Source of the DNA: Acanthaster planci
Taxonomy: Eukaryota; Echinodermata; Asteroidea; Valvatida; Acanthasteridae
Length of the DNA stretch: 64,000 nt
Reading direction: 5' to 3'
Assembly (NCBI RefSeq): GCF_001949145.1
Contig: NW_019091409.1
Span: forward strand, 281,200 to 345,199
This document shows, one piece after another, positions 55,247-64,000 of the stretch (its first letter is position 1; every line of letters begins with the position of its first letter). A program made the position numbers and the translations under genes. Below the pieces are notes generated by a model that ran no database searches, was not told the DNA's origin, and saw only the letters and a program-made list of their open reading frames with translations.

Positions 55247-55456
55247 TCAGATCTCGTTGGCTTGGATCCGACTGGGCTCGGTGAACTGCTCGGTGGAGAG
55301 GTAGAAGACCATGGGCACAAGCACCAGAGCCAGGAGGGGTAGGTTAGTGGCTGGATCAGCAAGCCGTGTCAGGGCTATGATGCCGTACGCATGGCAAAGC
55401 CAGTGGCCCACAAGGATCAATATGTGTCGCTTCTTCGAGAACAGATTCCCGAGGGT
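55247..55456 (-). CDS. JKAMP: JKAMP last exon
   Basis: Acceptor gttgacag, 69 codons and TGA. TLGNLFSKKRHILILVGHWL, CHAYGIIALTRL, then NLPLLALVLVPMVFYL and TEQFTEPSRIQANEI at the end. Confidence 0.95.
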   Translation of the reverse strand, partial: TLGNLFSKKRHILILVGHWLCHAYGIIALTRLADPATNLPLLALVLVPMVFYLSTEQFTEPSRIQANEI

Positions 55457-58400
55457 CTGTCAACAAGAAGCAAATAAAGACATTGATGAAAGTCCTCTCA
55501 TTGTGTGGACTCGAAAAGTTGGACTAAGGATCATATTTTGGTCTAGTCCTTTAATCGGCACCGGTTTACCCTGTTTGGCGCCTTTACGATTTCAACAATG
55601 CTCTCTGTAACTAATTACTTACATATTCAAGGCTCACTGAAAGCACGCATATGAAAAAGTGTGTTAGCAAACTTCATGTATAACCCATTTGTCAAAACAG
55701 TCATAGCTCACACGCTGGGGAAAAATCAGGTCTCGGATATTCTGTCTGTCTAAAAGCCTCACCTCAATTTCTGCATAGGCAAAGTGGATAGCATGGGTGA
55801 TCAGAGAGGAGATGATCAGAATGTAAGGGAATGAATAGTCTGCAAGGAGAAACAGAAGGAAAAATGCACAATTCATCTTATGAAAGGACACACTCAGTCT
55901 TATTACAAATTGACCAGGCCTTAACTTTTATCACTTTTTTATCAAATATCATTAGATTTTGACAAACAACAATGATAACATTGGTTCTTACTTAACACAT
56001 TGACTGCTGACTATGAGCATAATAGGTGCCACAAGTATTCTTGTAGCAAATGAAAGGCTATTCTAATGTAAATTGAACAGACTGGCATCACTGCAGTCTA
56101 TAGTACTGCCATATATGGGCATAGTGACCTTTCCTAACTGATATAGCAATTTTTGTCCAAATTTAACTTAAAATATCTCAAGTTGGCAATAACAAATTTT
56201 AATTCCTTTCGGTACAAACGTGTTTTAGAACTTCCAGTTTACATCAGCTGTAGTGAGGTTTTTGCATAGCCAATCAAAGTTTTGTAAATGAAATTTTTCG
56301 TTGGTGTTTTTGTTCCATATGCTGCCAGGTTCAGAAAAACACTCTGTAATATGGACACACTCATACAGTCCATTGCAGGTTGCTAGAACAAGCCTTGTGA
56401 TTGGTCAGATTGTGCAAGATTTGTAACAGGCCATCCAAATATGGTGATACTCTAGACTGCATCACATGACAAACACGCTGCTGGCAGTCATAGGGGCATA
56501 CATGTACATCTGTTAAATGCTCATGTTGGAATAGACACCTGAAAGGTACATGTACCGATTAAATATGCGTGCAAGCGTACAATGCTTGGCGGCAGTCAAC
56601 ATGTTAATCATCACCTGATCGGCAAGGAATTGACGTTTTTTTCAACCCAGTTCAAATTCACGCCCAGCTCACAAGCATAGATTATACATCACAGCATACA
56701 TTGGTTGAATATGCTCGACATGAACAAGCATGAACCTGTGAGCGCATGCGGCAACTTTCCTAAGGGGCCTCATTCCTGCGTAAAAACACAGAATCTCTGG
56801 AGTTGAACAAACACAAATCTTTTCCTCAGGTCAAGAACTTTACAAAAGTGTAGTCATGAGATACGTTCTGAACTACAGACCAGCACCTCTAGCCGTGGTA
56901 AAGCTTCCCGAATGGCAGAATGATGTTCTCAGTGGAAATAATAACCACAAGGAAAGAGGACCTACATATCAGCCCAGCACAGAGTGCGTGGAGGAGGACA
57001 AGCAATGGCAGGAAGTAGAGGGCAGCGTAGATGGAGTTCCTGCCTTGGTTCTTGCAGACTTTGACAGACAGCAACGGTCTGAACAACATCATCAGTAGCA
57101 GCTCAAACGTGTAGATGACAAACACCACTGTGTACCTGGAAAAGTTGCCAACGTGATACACCTGAAATATTGCCCAACTGTACTGGAAAATGATACCCTA
57201 TGTAGGAAGGTACATGTATATCTGATGGAAAGGTATGGAACGGAACAGGTACGAGACAAGGTGGGTACGGGTGGGACAGGACAGGGCAACAGGACGGCAA
57301 ATGACAGGAAGGAACAGAATGGTGTTGAGTGGGGAAAGGAAAGATGGGCATGGATAGGACAGGATATGGTAACAAGAACGCAACAGAGATAAGTGGATAA
57401 AACAAGCGGAACTGAGAGAGGGTGCACTTTTCCTAGCAATGGAGGCTCCATTGATGGGAACTGCACTGGCTCACATACGACTATGAAATGCACACATCAT
57501 GTTCACATAAGTAAACACTACCCCACTCCAGACCAACATGCATCTTTTCAAACAATGAGGGGGTACTTCTACTCAAGGAGGATAGTTCTTTTAGCCGTGC
57601 ACAGCAATGTAGCACACATAATGAATACCATGTGACTAGCTCTAGGCCAGAATCTGTGGGTGAGGTATTATAATACAGGACAGGTTGGGACGGAAAGGTT
57701 GGGAGTGAGACAAAGTGATATGGAACTGAAAGAGAAGCAATAGGACAACCAGGACAGGATGCGACTAAATTGGCACAACACTGATTGGAACAGGACAGGA
57801 ATGTGGAGAAATTACGAGTGCTGAGTCAATGTGAATAATTCACTATTCAAATATTTGACCTTCAATTTGATCGTACTGACCGGCAGATTGTTGATGAACA
57901 AAATATGTACAAAATCAGTTGCAATAACTCACACGATTGTACATTATAATTGCTATAATAGTGTCTCATATCTACATGTAGGAATATCTCCAGCCACAAT
58001 TTAGCACGATTAAGAGATGAATAATATTTCTTGTCCTCTTGAAAATTTCTGTTCCTTTTAAATTTTTACTGAATAATTTACTTTTTGAATCTTTGTGTCG
58101 CTTTTCATTTGAATCTGCTTGAAACAAGCCTCCACAGTGCAATTTTTCTCATTTAAGACAAAACAAAATTCTCTCTTCCTTTTCATGAAATTTGCATTTG
58201 AATATTCACATTTGGAAAATAAGATTTGAATATTTGATAATCAATCAAATATTCGGATATTCAGCACAGTCCTAGACATGATACTTCCTAAAACCCCCTA
58301 AACATTCTATAACTCTCCGTTTGCTGTAACAGTCACAGACAGTCAAAAATTCCTTCCACTTGATATACCCCAGTGCACAGCCACATAGGGGTCGTGTGAC

Positions 58401-61400
58401 TAATGTTTTTCTCTGACTGATAGGACAAAGTTGTCAAGAATACATCTTTGTATAGGAGGGTTAAAGAGGGAACCAAACGAAACCCCTTCATTCCCCAATT
58501 ATAACCGTTATCCAACAGGTGACAAGACTACCTTCCAAACTAGACATGAAAAAATTAACAGTGTTCCCGATAATGGTCGAAAAAATTTCAAAAGCATGGG
58601 CTCTCGTGGGACCTTTCCTTGCCAATTTCAGAAACGCTCATTATGTATTAATGATATGTCAGTAATCCCGAGCTGGTGTCAGGGCTTTCAATAGACCCAC
58701 GCCCAATACACTTCTATACAACGGAAAGATGCATGAAATTACTCTGCGTAAAACTCACAATGGATACACGGCTTCCTGGGTGCAGTGCAGCGTTCTCGTG
58801 TAGTCTGGTGTCGGGTTGTTGAGCATGGTGTACCAATCAGACAGCATCTGCACTCCACAAGCATGAATCCAGAGTGTGCCTGCGGTGAAACATTTCAAGG
58901 CAAAACGGAATTACTTGTGGCAAATACTGCCCAGAGAGATTGTACTGGGTTTCCATTATAACAAAGTATGCTACACCCATTCTTGCCGGGCAAAGTGTTT
59001 TTCTTCTGGATGGCCTTCTACGTTCACTATTACTGCAAGGATTGAATTCTTCAAATTTGCTCGCAACTGCATCCTAACAGACAATCAAACTCAGTGAGCG
59101 ATTTCATTTTAAAATTTTGTATAGCAAATTCTCTATGCACTTTTTTTGTTAGCATAGCAAAAAATTGACTTTGTATAGCAACTGATCAATTTTTGTTTGG
59201 CAGTTTCTGTTGTAATTTAAATCACGTTAAAACACTAAACGTGGGTTTTATATGTCGATTATTGTTCGCCATTTTGGCCATCACGCATGCAAAAATGTTC
59301 CAGAATCGTCCACAGAAGAATTGGGTCATCACTGGCTCCGAAACAGGTACAACGGCAAGTAACTTCATAATCACGTCATACCGAGGTACAAATGTGTACA
59401 TGGCCTATGGCGCCCCAGCCATCATTTCGAAATGTGCACTTTTTTCGCAGTCTGGATTGAACATCCAAGGACTTTTCCAGAGCATGTGCGCACTGCGCCT
59501 TACTCGGCTGCATGCGCTATATGCAGAAAGCAGCGCATACATACATGTACATGTACATTTATCACAGCACTGTTCTTGCTCTGCTGATGGACGATCTTTC
59601 CTGACATGACAAACGTACCAGTGAACAGTTCAGATTCCTGAGTCATGGCACCAGTGTTACATCGATCTTTAGGCATATTTTCGTGTCCATAACAGAAACA
59701 AATATTTTGATAAATGTTCATCGTAAAATTCTCTTGGAAAGGTGTTGCTGCGTGCGAACATTTTGTGGCAAGTTGTCCGTTCTCACCTGTCTCATGGTTT
59801 CAGGATTACCATGTACGTATCATTATAAATACATGTACATGCACCGGGATTCTAATATCAGGACCTTGGTTTTTTGCAGTCGATGGTTTTCTCAACATTT
59901 TCCTTTATTCCACTGATAAAACAGCAGGTTTACGAAATTTCTAAAATAAAAAAAATCCATCGCATATTGTATCACGAAACCCTGCAATCCATTTTTAAAA
60001 CTGCATCGCATTTTGCGATGTGATACAGGGGAAATCACTCACTGAAACTGTTGATCCATTCTGTACAAATCTGAGAGGAACATTCTCAAAAAAACATCAC
60101 CAGCATGTCAGCTTTGGCTGTCTTCTTATTTCTGCATTTGAAGACAAAATTAAGGGGCCCTTTATGCTCACACAGTGCGCAATCTCACATTATGCGGATT
60201 CAGTTGCTGGGAATTAGTCGCTTCGAATGCTTACCTTTAGGGTCTATCAGAAGTAATGCTATCACAGTTGCCAGGATGCATTCACCTACTGCTGTTCCAT
60301 GCAGCAACAGAACACTATTTGCCAAAAAAGACAAAACATATATAAGACTGGAGCAGTTTCTGAAGAATTGATAGGTTCATCAGCCAATCCAGAGAGACAA
60401 CAGGCCATCTGACCCTTACCCACAACTGGCAAATTAAAATCATCCAAAGAAATATTTCAACGAAATAAAGACAGGGATGTGAGTGGCCATTTAAAATTAG
60501 AGCTGAAAAGCTGAAATGTGAAATATTCCCATACTTTTGTATGGGCCAGGTGTACAAAAAGCTGAAATTCAGGGTCAACACCTAAACAAAAAGGCCCAAA
60601 TCAGCTAAAACCTGAATTCTCACACCTCTGTTGAGAGCCAACAAGCCCCCGTCCAGTAAATGAGACTACAGTCCTGCCCCCAAGGATGTTTATTTCGGGG
60701 AAAATAAGGACAGCTCCCTCTGCAAACAGCATTAACATTGTTAATACTTTGACGTAATAAGCAAATCTCTGTACACCAAAAAAGTCTGTTTAACTGGATG
60801 TCATAGATAATTCAGGATTCTGGGGGTTTTTTTGGGGGGGGGAACAGAATCTGAACTCTGGAAATCTGGAAACCATTCTGCTTCTTGACCACTTCAGTCG
60901 AGTTCTATGCCTGGTAACGTAATGCCTGGTATGCATAAAATATACCAAGGGCACCAGGCAAAACTGACCAGTGGCTGGCAAATAGTTGTCGATTGTTTTC
61001 AAACTCAATAAGCCTCAAGCTTGACCAAGAGAGGGCACAATTTTCTTAGCAACGGAGGCTCCTTTGGTCAGAAATGAACTTCGCTGGTTCATGAACGACT
61101 ATGAAATGCATGCGGTACGGTCGCATCACTACCAACAAAATGAACTCTCCCAACCAACATGGCTCTTTTCAGCCAACGAGGGGGTGCTTCTGCTTAAGGA
61201 AGACTCTGACCTTCTCTCGAACTGGCCGGAAGCTCTAAGCTTAAGCACGATGCCAATGCATGTGCAATTCCAGGGTGGTGTAGAGTCTAAATGTAACTCC
61301 TCAGGTTAATCAACTCTACTGCCAGTCAAGCGTTTCACATAAATGAGACAAGAAAACACGGACCAAAACAAACCGAAATGGAACCAAAATGTCTCACCGG

Positions 61401-62514
61401 TATCCCTTGGAGAAGAAGTCGATGAAGAAAAGATGCAGTCCAAGTGACAAGATGACCATGAAGCCAATGTAAAGCCAATCATAGAGCAGTGGCTGTGACA
61501 TGCATGGCTCACAAATAGACATAGGGTTCCGCCGGTGACCACGAGGGCATGCCTATAGGAGAGATCTCAGTTACTACAGGTATCACTCGAACGAGCATGG
61601 TTTCGAGAACAGCAGCAATGTTGATTACACGTCATCACCAGTTCATTACCAGCCAAGTCAGCCACTCTCAAGTTAAAGGCTATTCAAATAACTCATTGTA
61701 TGACAAAGGCACTCTTTTGTCATTGACCCCATTACCTACAAAATGACTTGTGATTGACTGACTTCGTGACGAACACAAATTTTTGAAGAGGGTCAATCCT
61801 AGCTACCGAACTTGTCCGAGTCATCAATGGACACTTTTTGTTATTACAATGCAGATACACACAGACTGTCATCAACAGAACATTACTACAGGCTAGGACT
61901 GAAAAAAAAATTCTAGGCTGACTTTCAAATCGGCCATGAGACACTTTTCATCAACGGCAGCAAACAACCGCCTGAGTTCACACATGGACACACCACTGGT
62001 GCCTTGGCAGGATTCCCTCACATTACCAGTTTGTGCAAACTCACGCGAAACATTCAGTGTTTTAATACTCAGCATCATTATACTTGCAAGCAAGTCATCC
62101 CGACAAGATGTCACTGCTAGGTGAGAGAACGCCCTCTCTGGTGCACGCACAAAGCCATCAGTAAAGAATGGCTCACTCCAAACATTAAATGTTTACACTG
62201 CAATGATTTCATCACATTTACTTTTAACCTTTTATGTTCTCCAAGGTGGCCCGCTGTGTCTTTGTGTTTGTCTTGTTGCGTGTGGAATTGCCAAAATAAA
62301 TATTACTATTACTGTAATCACAACCATTTTGGCATGAATTTGTACACTGTATTCAGGAAAGTGTTTTAGAAGGAGTGGCCATTTACATCAAATAACGCTC
62401 AAGTAATTACCCCACAGGATCCATATGAATCATTGGCACTTGTGTTGAACAGCTGAACTCTACCACAGTAGAGTCCGGGGCACGTCTTCTGACCAGAAAC
62501 CAGACTCCCTTGGT
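55247..62514 (-). CDS. JKAMP: JNK1/MAPK8-associated membrane protein (JAMP)
   Basis: Seven exons on the minus strand join in consistent phases into 304 codons plus a split first codon, near the usual JKAMP length of about 311. Diagnostic blocks: CPGLYCGR and GSCGACPRGHRRN (N-terminal Cys motifs), PLLYDWLYIGFM, MLSDWYTMLNNPTPDY, LHCTQEAVYPL, RNSIYAALYF, HWLCHAYGII and FTEPSRI near the end. Several hydrophobic helices fit the multipass ER membrane protein. In vertebrates JKAMP links ER membrane, ubiquitin ligase and proteasome in ER-associated degradation and affects JNK signalling (established knowledge). The start is unsettled: either an upstream exon exists, or translation begins at an in-frame ATG at 62564-62566. 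Convergent with the receptor gene. Confidence 0.95.
55763..55839 (-). CDS. JKAMP: JKAMP exon: YSFPYI helix
   Basis: Acceptor tccttgcag, starts phase 1, donor GAG|gtgagg, phase 0. YSFPYILIISSLITHAIHFA then YAEIE. Confidence 0.95.
56966..57135 (-). CDS. JKAMP: JKAMP exon: two hydrophobic helices
   Basis: Acceptor aacttttccag, starts phase 2, donor ATAT|gtaggt, phase 1. YTVVFVIYTFELLLMMLFRP then GRNSIYAALYFLPLLVLLHA. This acceptor is preferred because it restores YPL-YT as in other JKAMPs. Confidence 0.94.
57225..57800 (+). repeat. Degenerate GGACA/GGAAC-rich simple-repeat tract and interspersed repeat
   Basis: Purine-rich ggaacagg/ggacagg units at 57225-57375 and 57675-57800, separated by an interspersed repeat at 57412-57605 that is also at 61023-61215. 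Lies in a JKAMP intron; opposite-strand frames here are low-complexity shadows. Confidence 0.7.
58759..58879 (-). CDS. JKAMP: JKAMP exon: DWYTML block
   Basis: Acceptor gtttcaccgcag, starts phase 1, donor CATT|gtgagt, phase 2. TLWIHACGVQMLSDWYTMLN then NPTPDYTRTLHCTQEAVYP. Confidence 0.95.
60235..60314 (-). CDS. JKAMP: JKAMP exon: GECILATVIALLL helix
   Basis: Acceptor ttggcaaatag, starts phase 2, donor AAAG|gtaagc, phase 1. VLLLHGTAVGECILATVIAL then LLIDPK. Confidence 0.93.
61023..61215. repeat. Interspersed repeat, second copy
   Basis: Shares with 57412-57605: 'gagagggcac..tttcttagcaacggaggctcc', 'gactatgaaatgca', 'ccaacatggctcttttca', 'gagggggtgcttctgct'. Both are in JKAMP introns in the same orientation. 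Confidence 0.75.
61398..61552 (-). CDS. JKAMP: JKAMP exon: Cys motif and first helix
   Basis: Acceptor ctctcctatag, phase 0, donor CCG|gtgaga, phase 2. ACPRGHRRNPMSICEPCMSQ then PLLYDWLYIGFMVILSLGLH. Confidence 0.95.
62411..62514 (-). CDS. JKAMP: JKAMP N-terminal exon
   Basis: Preceded by a strong pyrimidine tract and AG (tctctctttcctctctgttcag), donor GGG|gtaatt, phase 0. QGSLVSGQKTCPGLYCGRVQ then LFNTSANDSYGSCG. The frame also stays open upstream to an ATG at 62566 in good context (aaccATGa), giving MNNLECKVALSLFPLCSD ahead of it, so it may instead be the first coding exon. Confidence 0.9.
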
Positions 62515-63329
62515 CTGAACAGAGAGGAAAGAGAGACAAAGCAACTTTACATTCAAGATTGTTCATGGTTGTCAAATGATGTCATAGGTATTTATAACAA
62601 TGTGTTGAAATAACCTAGTATTTGGTGAACCAAGGGCCGAGTCTGTTTGAACAATTCAGTATTTGAATATTTCAACTTCCATTTGATTGAACATTTGTTC
62701 AATGTGTTCGATAAAATGTTCACATAGTTGGCATAATCTTAGTTTGCCCTCCCAATTTTTTTTTACATATGAATGTGCAAAATGAATGCAATGACTTGAG
62801 CCCCTACTCTGGGTCGTATCAGTCAAAATCTCGAATGCTAAGTGATAATGAAATTGCTTATTCACAATGAGAAAGAGTCCCCCAAACATTTGGGCTAATC
62901 GGTGACCCACCTCATCTCAAGTTCAATCTCATTAAAATGAAAATCACTCGTTGATTGCAGACCCCAAACCTGATTTCTTTCAGTTCTTCTGGGCAAAAAT
63001 CAGTCTGCCTCGTGTCTGGTGAAATGCAGATTTGGCAGTGCTGTTCATAGGACAATGCTTGACCATTCAATACTCAGAGAAACTAGGCGAGGATAACTAT
63101 TTTGTTCAACTTCAATCAAAAACTAGTACTTGTTTTTATTTCTCAGAGAGTAACAGGTGTGTGTACATAATAGCAAAAACATAATCACAGAACTAGCCAA
63201 GCTTGGACAACTCAACTCCATGGCTCATGGCATTGGCAACTGGGTGCTTCAAGCTACATTTGTAGTATTTACATAAAGCTTGAAATGATGCATCTACATG
63301 AACCAACTAACATGCACTGATTGGGCATC

Positions 63330-63402
63330 AGTGGATGTCTAGTGGATATGTGGATATCCAGTGGATGTCTAGTGGATATCCAAAGGATATCTTGTGGATA
63401 GG
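63330..63402. repeat. Short minisatellite (gtggatatcca/gtggatgtcta)
   Basis: Six to seven units of 10-12 bp built on 'gtggat(a/g)t(c)'. Confidence 0.8.
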
Positions 63403-63601
63403 AAATTCTGTCACCTGATCCTAGGATCCTAGTTACTCAGAATTATACTGATAAAATCAAAGACCATGCATATGGACGAGAAGCTACAGAACTTCAAAAA
63501 CATCAACTTCATGAGTGAGTGCAACATGTACAGTGATTTTTTTTTCAGATGTATTTTTTTTTTGCGTTGGGGAGATGTCAATTCATATGACGGATTTTGC
63601 T

Positions 63602-63796
63602 CTTACCCAACGTATATTAATAAGCACTGTATGCTCAGTGCTTGTCTGAGAGCTTGCGAAAAAACCTCACAAGCTTACTTGGGTGGGACTCGAACCCTTG
63701 ACCTCAAGTCCCACCCGAGTAAGCTTGTGAGGTTTTTTTTTACAAGCTCTCAGACAAGCACTGAGCATACAGTGCTTATTAATATATGTTGGGTAA
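63602..63796. mobile_element. Foldback pair of tRNA-derived SINE tails
   Basis: Two inverted arms of about 88 bp, nearly perfect, from 'cttacccaacgtatattaat' to 'gggtgggact' and back. Each arm carries the tail of the SINE at 48765-48903, and the centre keeps the B-box region 'gggactcgaaccc'. Not a tRNA gene. Confidence 0.88.
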
Positions 63797-64000
63797 GGGC
63801 AAAACCCATTATATGAAATGTACAGTGATGTACACACTGGGTATTACTTGTACCAGTGCTAGTCCGAGCACTGCGGCAAAACGGCCGGTAGTGCCGCAAT
63901 GTCCGGTAGCTGTGATCACACCAAAACTGTACTCGGGACATTATGGTGCTCAGGAATCAGTCCTCAGCGTGCATGTGCCAACACAGCATGCTTTCTGTGA

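Larger units (their letters stand above)
62515..64000. other. JKAMP 5' side; no further exon recognised
   Basis: Contains a minisatellite (63330-63402) and a SINE foldback (63602-63796). If JKAMP has an upstream first exon it is very short, untranslated or outside the window. Confidence 0.5.

Noticed and set aside
57092-57493. 133-codon minus-strand frame extending JKAMP
   Set aside because: Beyond the exon at 57135 it is the complement of GGACA-type simple repeats.
1-64000. Bacterial operons, CRISPR arrays, prophage
   Set aside because: All recognised coding sequence is spliced eukaryotic exons; no direct-repeat spacer arrays or dense gene blocks are present.

Overview
The window is eukaryotic genomic DNA: coding sequence is split into short exons with GT..AG introns of 0.1-10 kb, and the introns carry many small inverted-repeat transposons, tRNA-derived SINEs and a decayed LINE. 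The repeat style (TAGGCCTA and ACATGTACATGT motifs), the GABA-B-like receptor tandem and a C-type lectin module suggest a marine invertebrate, perhaps an echinoderm or hemichordate. The species call is inference and weak.

Layout. (1) 199-2666 (+) is the 3' end of a GABA-B-like class C receptor gene, paralogue A: TM6/TM7 exon, coiled-coil exon and tail exon, with an assembly gap at 429-656. (2) 5701-50093 (+) is a second, complete GABA-B-like receptor gene. I can chain 18 coding exons from 14440 to 50093 with matching phases into one 907-residue frame. A second first exon of identical length and phase lies upstream at 5701-6018. (3) 55247-62514 (-) is JKAMP (JNK1/MAPK8-associated membrane protein), seven exons, convergent to the receptor, essentially complete except for an uncertain first codon.

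The most unusual signal is inside the intron between receptor exons 9 and 10. Two consecutive exons (39211-39421 and 39818-39945) together encode a compact six-cysteine C-type lectin-like domain of 113 codons. The phases (1 in, 2 internal, 1 out) fit exactly between exon 9 (ends phase 1) and exon 10 (starts phase 1). Including them gives a 1020-residue receptor with a lectin-like domain in a beta-hairpin loop of the Venus-flytrap domain; skipping them also keeps frame, so a cassette isoform is possible. I know of no GABA-B receptor with this architecture.

The receptor is also mixed in character. Its extracellular domain resembles the GABA-binding subunit GB1, but several GABA-contact residues are replaced. 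Its transmembrane domain and coiled coil resemble GB2, the G-protein-coupling subunit. Both paralogues end in a tail with an unusual Trp/Cys cluster. Remaining DNA is intronic or intergenic; listed there are repeat families, palindromes, tandem repeats and one weak exon-like stretch on the minus strand.
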